Below are positions 17,766-25,117 of a DNA stretch of 64,000 nt, one piece after another (positions within the stretch are counted from its first letter, which is position 1; every line of letters begins with the position of its first letter). The stretch covers positions 248,001 through 312,000 of the forward strand of contig JAGQWX010000001.1 of the NCBI GenBank assembly GCA_020436935.1. The letters are read 5' to 3'. The position numbers and the translations under genes are program-made. This DNA is from Saprospiraceae bacterium. Its GTDB lineage: Bacteria > Bacteroidota > Bacteroidia > Chitinophagales > Saprospiraceae. The notes below the pieces were generated by a model. The model was not told the origin of the DNA. It did not search any database and saw nothing but the letters and a program-made list of their open reading frames with translations.

Positions 17766-18002
17766 TCAAATGTTTTTTTGTTCTTCAATGTATCGGATCA
17801 ATCCTCCAATGGTATCCACCATGCCGTCTGCAAACACATCAATGCCATAGGCGTCTTCCAACCTTACAGATAATTCTGCAAGATTGATGGAGTCCAGATT
17901 GAGGTCTTCTCTCAACCTTATTTTTTCTTCCAGGCCTTCAATAATTTCAAGATGATTGTTGTGTAAAACGGTGTTGATAATCTCTAGTAATTGATGGTGC
18001 AT
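17766..18002 (-). CDS. acyl carrier protein
   Basis: A 78-residue acyl carrier protein with the phosphopantetheine site Ser38 in DLNLDSINLAELS, a four-helix length, and an acidic surface. I chose the ATG at 18002 (MHHQLLEIINTVL) over the one at 18044, because the extra 14 residues do not fit the fold. The motif DSI replaces the usual DSL of housekeeping AcpP, and the usual fatty-acid neighbours (fabF, fabD) are missing, so this is probably a dedicated carrier. It heads an operon with an ANL ligase and an SDR reductase. Confidence 0.87.
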   Translation of the reverse strand: MHHQLLEIINTVLHNNHLEIIEGLEEKIRLREDLNLDSINLAELSVRLEDAYGIDVFADGMVDTIGGLIRYIEEQKNI

Positions 18003-18227
18003 AATTGTATAAGGTATATTATAAATTGACCCCGCAATTTCCACAAAATTTACCAGTAAAGGAAGAATTTACAAGATTATTATTTCCTGACTTATATCAG
18101 ATGAATGTCAAACCAAACATTCGACACTATAAAATAAGGAGTTTAATCCCTCATGACATTAAACTGAAAGTGCAAATTATGATGAAGAATAAGCTTTAAT
18201 TCATTGCCTGAGCGTACGCTACAAGGT

Positions 18228-19001
18228 TTATCGCCACTTAAATGCAAAGTAGGCGCACGCCTCGTCTGTTGCATTGCTTACGCCATGAAAACTTCCGCTC
18301 CGGGCAAATAAAATATCCCCTTCCGATGCCAGGAAGCTTTTTCCATCGATGGTCATGCTTACCTGACCTTCATTGACCAGAATGATTTCTGTATCTACGT
18401 GGCTGTGCGGACTATGGCTGGGACCTTGCTTTTTGAGTTTTGTGATGTGCATCTCAAAGTTTTCTGTTGTAGCAGTTGGCCTGTCAAAGTACTGTATACT
18501 GCCCTTGTCACCCTTATCAGTGTATACCAATTCACTTGCTTCAATCATCAAAGCTCCTCCGGCCTTATCTGACCGCATCATGTCAATAGCCTTTGCAGCT
18601 TTAAACATGATCACATAATACGTGACCGGGACATCATGAGTGTTAAACATCGATTGCTCAACACCCGGTGGAACAAGAATGACGCTGCCCTTTGACAAGT
18701 CCTTTGACTTTCCATCCAGAATACATGTCAGAATACCCTCTTTCACAATGATCAGCTCCTCGATGTCAGCTTGCGTATGTGGTGGCCTTGACTGCGCTCC
18801 CGGAAATTGAGTTGAGACATGTATTTCAAAAAATGAAAACTCATCTGTTTTTCCCTCGAGGACTTTCCTGTATTGTCTTCCCCGGCTTTCACGGATGTCC
18901 AGATTTTTCCATTGAAAAATTCCTGAATCAATAAAGCTTGTTTGGGCAGTAATCTCCATATTAAATGAAATGATGAGGATGGTTAAAAGGAATGTTTTCA
19001 T
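18228..19001 (-). CDS. secreted double-cupin protein
   Basis: A 257-residue bicupin with a Sec signal peptide (about residues 1-19, ending ITAQ). The first cupin (about 50-120) has PPHTQADIEELIIVKEG but lacks the second His (PPGVEQSMFN). The second cupin (about 180-255) has a full metal set: HSPHSHVDTE and a later His in GSFHGVSN. Only the second site is therefore expected to bind metal. Cupins of this shape include ureidoglycine aminohydrolase and dioxygenases, but an exported location argues against a purine-pathway role. A 225-base gap separates it from the ACP operon downstream, and it is divergent from the NADH dehydrogenase gene. Confidence 0.8.
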   Translation of the reverse strand: MKTFLLTILIISFNMEITAQTSFIDSGIFQWKNLDIRESRGRQYRKVLEGKTDEFSFFEIHVSTQFPGAQSRPPHTQADIEELIIVKEGILTCILDGKSKDLSKGSVILVPPGVEQSMFNTHDVPVTYYVIMFKAAKAIDMMRSDKAGGALMIEASELVYTDKGDKGSIQYFDRPTATTENFEMHITKLKKQGPSHSPHSHVDTEIILVNEGQVSMTIDGKSFLASEGDILFARSGSFHGVSNATDEACAYFAFKWR

Positions 19002-19248
19002 CTCCGGTCAGTGGCTTTTTTCTAAAGATAAGGCATGATTGACAATACCGTCGTATGCCTCGGGTTTTATTATGAATCTCAATTGGGGACTATGTTCTGC
19101 TTAAAACAAAAATTATAGGCTCAATCAAAACAAAATTCTGTTAAAATAAAATTTATTTGGCTTTTACCTGATCATTTATGGCCAATTATGCGTTTAATAA
19201 CATATACGTTGGGGCCACTGATTTCTGAATATTAAAATTATAAGCACT

Positions 19249-20580
19249 ATGGTCAGAAAGATTATGGATAAAAACAGGAAAAATATCGTCATCATAGGTG
19301 GTGGTTTTGCTGGTCTGCAACTTGCAAAGGACCTCAAAAAATCCAACTATAACGTTACCCTCATCGATAAAAACAACTACCATACTTTCCAGCCTTTGCT
19401 GTATCAGGTGGCTACCGGAGGATTGAGAGTGGATAGTATTGCCTACCCATTAAGAAAGGTATTTAGAGGAGCATCAAATATCCGGTTTGTCATGGACGAA
19501 GTGCTCGAGATAGATACACTCAGAAACAATGTTACGACAAAAAACAACATCATACCTTTTGACTACCTCGTCATTGCAACGGGAAGTGGTGTAAACTACT
19601 TCAAGCTTGACGACAGTAAAAATCTGATGATGACTTTGAAAAATCCACAGGATGCGCTCAAAATAAGGAGTTACATCCTGCAGAATTTTGAGCAGGCTTA
19701 CAAGACTGATGATCCGGCTGAACAGGAAGTTTTGATGAATATTGCCATTGCCGGAGGTGGACCCACCGGTGTTGAGCTGGCTGGAGCCATTGCAGAAATG
19801 AAAAAGTTTATATTTCCCAAAAACTATCCCGGACTTGATGTTTCCAAAATGAGGATTGCTCTTTTTGAGGCAGGACCAAAACTTTTGGGACCAATGTCTG
19901 ATGGGGCATCAACGAAGTCTTTACAATACCTTCAGGGTTTTGGTGTTGAAGTATACCTCAATGCCGCCGTTGATCATTATGACGGTGACCATTTGAAGGT
20001 GTCTAATGGCATGGAAATGAATACAAAAACTTTGATTTGGACGGCTGGAGTGAAAGGTGTTTTCCCGGATGGTTTGGATCATCAGGACGTAGTCAAAGGC
20101 AGCAGGCTGGTAGTTGACGGCTACAACAGAGTCAAAACGTACAATCATATTTTTGCCGTTGGCGATGTTGCCTTGATGGCCAGTGAGGAATATCCTAAAG
20201 GCCACCCTATGTTGGCTACCGTAGCCATACAACAGGCCCAAAATCTGGCTGCTAATTTTAAGTACCTGGATAAGGATAAGGATATGACCGCATTTGAATA
20301 CAAAGACAAAGGAACAATGGCTACCATTGGAAGAAACAGGGCTGTGGTTGATTTGCCTTTCTGGCATTTTCAAGGAGCTTTTGCCTGGTATGTCTGGATT
20401 TTTGTACACATATTTTCAATTGTTGGATTCAAAAATAAGTTATCAGCACTCTGGGACTGGGCATACAATTTCTTTACTTATGACAGAGCGGTGCAGTTGA
20501 TCATCAATCCGTTCGTAAGGCCGGACCAGGCATCTGATAAAAAAAATATTGAAGAAGAAAGTTTGCCTACGCGCTATTGA
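19249..20580 (+). CDS. type II NADH dehydrogenase (NDH-2)
   Basis: A 443-residue FAD-dependent NAD(P)H:quinone oxidoreductase. The FAD-binding motif IGGGFAGLQLAK begins near residue 17, a second Rossmann motif IAGGGPTGVELAGA lies near residue 166 for NADH, and AVGDVALM near residue 303 is the second FAD motif. The C-terminus has a hydrophobic and amphipathic membrane-binding part (WYVWIFVHIFSIVGFK) as in Bacteroidota NDH-2. It feeds electrons from NADH to menaquinone without pumping protons. A second possible start is the ATG at 19264; both fit. It is transcribed apart from the divergent cupin gene, with a 247-base region between. Confidence 0.9.
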   Translation: MVRKIMDKNRKNIVIIGGGFAGLQLAKDLKKSNYNVTLIDKNNYHTFQPLLYQVATGGLRVDSIAYPLRKVFRGASNIRFVMDEVLEIDTLRNNVTTKNNIIPFDYLVIATGSGVNYFKLDDSKNLMMTLKNPQDALKIRSYILQNFEQAYKTDDPAEQEVLMNIAIAGGGPTGVELAGAIAEMKKFIFPKNYPGLDVSKMRIALFEAGPKLLGPMSDGASTKSLQYLQGFGVEVYLNAAVDHYDGDHLKVSNGMEMNTKTLIWTAGVKGVFPDGLDHQDVVKGSRLVVDGYNRVKTYNHIFAVGDVALMASEEYPKGHPMLATVAIQQAQNLAANFKYLDKDKDMTAFEYKDKGTMATIGRNRAVVDLPFWHFQGAFAWYVWIFVHIFSIVGFKNKLSALWDWAYNFFTYDRAVQLIINPFVRPDQASDKKNIEEESLPTRY

Positions 20581-20647
20581 TCGGCTTTTAAAACAAATCA
20601 CTTTAAACCATAGTGAAACCTTACACGTCTTATTGAAAAATCAAACT

Positions 20648-20848
20648 ATGGTTAGAAAATTTGTTCCTGGAGATAGAGTCCAGCAAGAAAGCGGAGGTCC
20701 GACAATGGAAGTCATCAAATATATAGAGGAAGATGGTCAGATGAGTGACCATGTAGTAGAATGTGTTTGGTTTGAAGACTCAGACAGGAAAAAGTCAACC
20801 TTCGACCAAAGAACACTTTTTAAGGTCAGTGAGGAGCTCAATGTGTAA
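20648..20848 (+). CDS. DUF2158 (YodC-type) small protein
   Basis: A 66-residue protein. The ATG at 20648 is chosen because the conserved domain begins right there: FVPGDRVQQESGGPTMEV, the signature of DUF2158, which reads F-x-x-G-D-x-V-x-x-x-S-G-G-P-x-M. The upstream reading frame overlaps the NDH-2 gene in another frame and has no support. These are small beta-rich proteins of unknown function, often with WF and RTLFKV near the end, as here. It ends two bases before the stop of the convergent DUF6807 gene. Confidence 0.8.
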   Translation: MVRKFVPGDRVQQESGGPTMEVIKYIEEDGQMSDHVVECVWFEDSDRKKSTFDQRTLFKVSEELNV

Positions 20849-20850
20849 AA

Positions 20851-21921
20851 TCACATTTTTGAAAACTCCATAAAAGCCCTGTCAAGTTGAGGCTTTTCCA
20901 AAACCTCACTTGCCACAATTACTCTGTGTTTAAAAGTGGTGGATTCGCCTTTTTTCAAGGAAAAATCCAATTTTTCTTTTCCATTGCTAAATACTTCCTG
21001 ACCTAAAGGATTGGCTGCAAAAAGTCCATAGCCTCTGGTGTGCCAGTAAGTAGGGTAGCCCACATTGTCCATATGATCTAAAATAGCTACTGTTATATTT
21101 TCTTTGCCAACGCTGGATCCAAGTTTTACCCAACTGGATCTTTTCCCCCAGCAATCATCACCCATTATTCCTTCAGCATTGGTATACAAACCGTTGACCC
21201 CGGTATTGTCCAATTTCGCCACACTGGTTGCCAATCCATTGGCATCTGTAAAAATCTCCGGTTTGTCAGCAGGTTGCTCTAGTGCCCTGATAACCCTGAT
21301 GCCCAGGACTCCTTCCTTGTTGTCCTTAAAGCTGACGTCTTCAGAAGCCGCTGTCAAATTTGTAATTCTGTCAATACTATAATTTGATCCCCACTTTGAG
21401 AAGATAAAGGTGGTTTTTTCAATGATCAATGTAGTGCCTTTGGGTGAAATCCAGTGCATTGTGACTGAAAGCTTACCACTGTCTTTTCCTTCCACAATTT
21501 CATCAATCGATTGATGTACTATTGTACCATATCCATCTCTTTTATCCTCGGGAATGGCATCCGAATTGTTCCAAAAATCATAGCCATTGACATCGCCATA
21601 ATTGAACCACATGCCCACATGATGGGGATGATCAACGCGCTCACCCACAGAGGCTTCCAATGGATACTTTCTGGTTATTTTCGTACCATTCGGCGTAATT
21701 ATCGGATATAATACCGGCTTTTTGATGGTCGAAGGATAGATGTAAGCAGTGAATAATTTACCGTCAATCATCACCTCCACCTTTTTTTCAGACGCAATAT
21801 GTTTGATGGATACACCTTTATCAGCAGACTTTATTTTGGCACTTGAGTTTTGGGCGATCATGCACCCGTAACTCAGATTTAGCAATATGAGGATAAAGTA
21901 AAATGTAACTTTTTTAAACAT
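20851..21921 (-). CDS. DUF6807 (PmoA-like) secreted protein
   Basis: A 356-residue exported protein with a signal peptide (about 1-24); the Cys in LSYGCMIAQ might be lipidated, but the lipobox is poor. The family motif DHPHHVGMWFNYGDVNGYDFWN begins near residue 96 (His-rich), and HWISPKG and YWHTRGYGLFAANPLG occur later. DUF6807 proteins are frequent in Bacteroidota and Planctomycetes near sugar-oxidising enzymes and carbohydrate-binding proteins; the old name PmoA (methane oxygenase) is misleading. No carbohydrate gene is adjacent here. It is convergent with the DUF2158 gene. Confidence 0.82.
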   Translation of the reverse strand: MFKKVTFYFILILLNLSYGCMIAQNSSAKIKSADKGVSIKHIASEKKVEVMIDGKLFTAYIYPSTIKKPVLYPIITPNGTKITRKYPLEASVGERVDHPHHVGMWFNYGDVNGYDFWNNSDAIPEDKRDGYGTIVHQSIDEIVEGKDSGKLSVTMHWISPKGTTLIIEKTTFIFSKWGSNYSIDRITNLTAASEDVSFKDNKEGVLGIRVIRALEQPADKPEIFTDANGLATSVAKLDNTGVNGLYTNAEGIMGDDCWGKRSSWVKLGSSVGKENITVAILDHMDNVGYPTYWHTRGYGLFAANPLGQEVFSNGKEKLDFSLKKGESTTFKHRVIVASEVLEKPQLDRAFMEFSKM

Positions 21922-22018
21922 TTCCCTTGGATTAAAGCTTTAAAAAACGATTTGAACCTTGTAAAAATGGTAAAAATTGCAGGATACTTGAAATTTAAAT
22001 CAATGTCTTTCCGATAAT

Positions 22019-22056
22019 TTTTAAATGGCAAGATTTTAGGATACTTTTAAATGGCA
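22019..22056. repeat. 12-bp direct repeat upstream of a cupin gene
   Basis: TTTTAAATGGCA occurs at 22019-22030 and again at 22045-22056, 26 bases apart start to start, about 25 bases before the cupin ATG at 22081. The second copy overlaps GATACTTTTA, a near match to the -7 element. Such spacing suits two protomers of a regulator on the same DNA face, but no regulator gene is nearby. Confidence 0.45.
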
Positions 22057-22080
22057 CATTAAATACATGCGGATAAAAAT

Positions 22081-22437
22081 ATGAAGTACTCTACCCTCAT
22101 CAACAAAGAATACTATACCACCGAAGGCTGCCACATCATTGAAGTAATGAATACTGCGGAACAAGAAAATGTCTCCATTGCCCGGGCACGTGTAGAACCG
22201 GGAGTTAGAACGCGGGTTCACTATTTGATTGATACGTCAGAGCATTATTGCATACAACAAGGACGAGGACTTGTATTTTTGGATGACCGGGCAGGGTTTG
22301 AAGTTTTGCCAGGTGATATAGTCGCCATAAGCCCCGGCCAACATCAATCTATTGAAAATATTGGCCATGAAGATCTCATTTTTCTTTGTGTTTGCACGCC
22401 CAGGTTCAGAGAGGAGAATTATTGTGAAGTTCTTTGA
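22081..22437 (+). CDS. single-domain cupin
   Basis: A 118-residue cytoplasmic cupin (no signal peptide). The core runs from about residue 35 to 105: VEPGVRTRVHYLIDTSEHYCIQQGRG matches cupin motif 1 with one His and one Glu, and LPGDIVAISPGQHQSIENIG matches motif 2 with His. It probably binds one metal ion. Function cannot be told; similar proteins are described as mannose-6-phosphate isomerase-like or as sensors of small molecules. It is a monocistronic gene with a direct repeat in front. Confidence 0.82.
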   Translation: MKYSTLINKEYYTTEGCHIIEVMNTAEQENVSIARARVEPGVRTRVHYLIDTSEHYCIQQGRGLVFLDDRAGFEVLPGDIVAISPGQHQSIENIGHEDLIFLCVCTPRFREENYCEVL

Positions 22438-22691
22438 GAAATCTTACTCTTGAACAACTAGAGAGATGGATAATCTTTAGCTATTCCAGCATTTGGAATG
22501 TCCCCGTCGAACTTAATTTTGAGTTTTGGAAATCTATAGATTAAAGTATCGTTTTAAAGAATAATCCAGAAAAAATATGCTTCAAAATCTCGCAAGAACC
22601 ATATACTCATTCCCAAAATCAATGTCAAAAACTAAGTACAATAGACCAAAAATTACCAAATTTTGTATCTTAAGGCTCCAATTATCAAAAA

Positions 22692-24125
22692 ATGACCAGT
22701 CAACCACACCCAATGCTGAGTAAGCTTATTGCTTTAATGGTATTAATTCCTTCTTTTATTTCAGCGAAAACCATATTTGTGAACCATGCGGCTGTAGGGC
22801 TAAACAATGGAACAAGTTGGGCAAATGCTTATACAATACTCCAAAGTGCCCTTGATGGCTCAATAAGTGGAGATCAAATTTGGGTTGCTCAAGGCACCTA
22901 CACCCCAAGTAAAGATCCATTTGGAAATCCAACACCTTCAGATGCAAGAGATTTGACCTTTTATTTAAAAAATGGGGTGGCTATCTATGGAGGGTTTTTT
23001 GGCAACGAGGCTGTGCTAGATCAAAGAGACCCCATCAGTTATGAGACAATACTTTCAGGCAGTTTCGGGCCCAACAGTTCAGTTTTTCATGTGGTTCTTT
23101 CTGTAAGCGACAATGTCAATACTGTATTGGACGGTTGTATTATACAACGTGGAAAAGCCAATGGAGGAGGCTCTTTGGTTGTAGAGTCACTTACGGCGAG
23201 CAAATCATTTGGCGGAGGTATATATGCTTTAAATTCGTCTGCATCATTCAGAAACCTTAGACTCAGCAACAATTTTGGTACCATGGGCGGCGCCATTTGT
23301 AATGAGAATAGCACTATTGTTTTGAGAGATTTAGAAATTTTCAACAACAATAGCCTGGATGGAGGAGCCGTTGCAAACATTTCAGGCAACGTGAGATTTG
23401 AAAAGTGCCTGATGAGAAACAATACCAGTATCAATGGAGGTGCCATGTGCAACGCCACTTCAAATGTTACTGTGGTCAACAATTTATTTTATGGTAATTC
23501 GTCAACAGATAGGGGCGGAGCTATTTTCAATAGCAATACCACATTGTCAATCATCAATTCATCCATCGCATACAATAACTCATCCGTTGGTGGTGGTGGA
23601 ATTTACTCTGAGGGAAATTTTGCGATCTTGACTGCACTAAATGCAATTGTCTGGGGGAATACAGGGCCGCAGCCACAGAGCATAGGGTTTGGACCCGGAA
23701 CAGGTGGAACGGTGACCTATTCTGATATTCAGGGAATTTCAACATTCCCGGGAACCGGTAATATCAACCAGGACCCATTATTTGTTTCAAACACCAATTT
23801 AATGATCATGGTGGGTTCCCCATGTATTGACGCTGGAAATAACTCCGGAGCACCTTCAGAAGATTTTGATGGAAATTTGAGACCGCAAGGCGGTACTGTT
23901 GACATGGGCGCTTTTGAAACCCCGGAGATAATAAATTTTGTGTTCATGGGTTTGGAAAATACCGATTGGAACAACCACAATAACTGGAACATGCATTACT
24001 GCCCTCCATCTTATTATGAAGGTCCTGTGATGATCGAATCAGACTGTGTTTTGCCTATTGGTTCTACCATAGGAGCCGGGTGTGAAGTAATAGTTGGTTC
24101 GGCTACAAGCCTTACTGTTAAATAG
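22692..24125 (+). CDS. secreted beta-helix protein (choice-of-anchor Q type), probably missing its C-terminus
   Basis: A 477-residue exported protein with a signal peptide (to about residue 25). Residues 60-400 are repeats typical of right-handed beta-helices and polymorphic outer-membrane repeats, such as SSASFRNLRLSNNFGTMGGA and STIVLRDLEIFNNNSLDGGA. The end of this region reads SPCIDAGNNSGAPSEDFDGNLRP, the choice-of-anchor Q motif. The last 60 residues start the usual WNNHNNW and CPP segment of Bacteroidota surface proteins but stop at ATSLTVK, where relatives normally continue into a T9SS sorting domain. No such domain is present, and no remnant is readable in the following 530 bases. Confidence 0.8.
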   Translation: MTSQPHPMLSKLIALMVLIPSFISAKTIFVNHAAVGLNNGTSWANAYTILQSALDGSISGDQIWVAQGTYTPSKDPFGNPTPSDARDLTFYLKNGVAIYGGFFGNEAVLDQRDPISYETILSGSFGPNSSVFHVVLSVSDNVNTVLDGCIIQRGKANGGGSLVVESLTASKSFGGGIYALNSSASFRNLRLSNNFGTMGGAICNENSTIVLRDLEIFNNNSLDGGAVANISGNVRFEKCLMRNNTSINGGAMCNATSNVTVVNNLFYGNSSTDRGGAIFNSNTTLSIINSSIAYNNSSVGGGGIYSEGNFAILTALNAIVWGNTGPQPQSIGFGPGTGGTVTYSDIQGISTFPGTGNINQDPLFVSNTNLMIMVGSPCIDAGNNSGAPSEDFDGNLRPQGGTVDMGAFETPEIINFVFMGLENTDWNNHNNWNMHYCPPSYYEGPVMIESDCVLPIGSTIGAGCEVIVGSATSLTVK

Positions 24126-24657
24126 GCAAAAGCTTTATCTCCTTTAAAGTTGAATTCTCAATTACAAATGACATTCAACTGATGTATCTTCAATCATCTG
24201 ATCAAAAGAAATATATTCTGGCAGTTTTTTGAAAAAATAGGACCAGCATTTAGTTTACACCTCACGGAATCATTTGATAATCAACATCTAATTTATTGAT
24301 AAAAATCTAAACCCTGGAAGATGCTTGCTTTAGCTTTTGGCTGTGTCAGAAACACCCATTAGATTCGAAAATAAGGTTTGCAGGTTTGTTGATATTCTAA
24401 TGGTAAACATGACCAAATAAGATGCTTAATGCTCGGATTTAAGCCACAAGAATGATTGATGTCTTCAGAATAATCTCTTTAAACCAGACATTGGAATTAA
24501 AATTATTGTTTTAGACCTTAAGGTCTTTCAGAACATAAATCGCGTCTTAGACCCTGTTTATGACAACAAAAAGATTTGACTTTTGTAAGTTTTGGTTTGA
24601 ATTGCGCAAGGGTTCTTAAGTAGAAAATCATTAATTTTAGCAAAATTTTTAAAAGAG
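24126..24657. other. 532-base non-coding region before the molybdenum hydroxylase genes
   Basis: No gene-sized open frame or RNA gene is recognisable. It holds a 14-bp perfect palindrome, AGACCTTAAGGTCT, at 24513-24526 and a weak -7-like TAATTTTA at 24632-24639. The region is AT-rich. It may contain decayed 3' coding sequence of the beta-helix gene, although no sorting-domain remnant could be read in any frame. Confidence 0.5.
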
Positions 24658-25113
24658 ATGGCAAAGTACAATTTGAAAGTAAACGGAAAAATGCGTTCGG
24701 TCGATGTGGACCCAACTACGCCAATGTTGTGGGTACTCAGAGATCACCTCAATCTGGTGGGCACAAAATACGGTTGTGGAATTGCAATGTGCGGTGCCTG
24801 TACCGTACACCTCAATGGTATGGCCATGCGCTCTTGTCAATTGCCCGTATCCATGGTGGGTACACAGGAAATTACTACCATTGAAGGTCTTTCTGAGGAC
24901 GCTTCACATCCGGTACAAAAAGCATGGCTGGATCACGACGTAGCGCAGTGCGGGTATTGTCAGTCGGGCCAGATCATGTCAGCAGTTGCCTTGCTCAAGA
25001 ACAACCCAAATCCTTCAGACGAAGACATTGAGGCAACGATGAGTGGAAACATCTGCCGTTGCGGGACATATTTAAGAATTAAAGAAGCCATCAAAACCGC
25101 TGCAAAAAACTAA
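24658..25113 (+). CDS. isoquinoline 1-oxidoreductase-type [2Fe-2S] subunit
   Basis: A 151-residue ferredoxin-type subunit of a molybdenum hydroxylase. The plant-type [2Fe-2S] cluster motif is [14 protein letters not shown] near residue 39 with a further Cys in MRSCQLP; the second cluster is in [11 protein letters not shown] near residue 98 and ICRCGTY near residue 135. It passes electrons from the molybdenum subunit encoded 4 bases downstream to an acceptor, probably a membrane or periplasmic cytochrome. The length fits IorA and CoxS-like subunits. Confidence 0.92.
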   Translation: MAKYNLKVNGKMRSVDVDPTTPMLWVLRDHLNLVGTKYGCGIAMCGACTVHLNGMAMRSCQLPVSMVGTQEITTIEGLSEDASHPVQKAWLDHDVAQCGYCQSGQIMSAVALLKNNPNPSDEDIEATMSGNICRCGTYLRIKEAIKTAAKN

Positions 25114-25117
25114 TATC

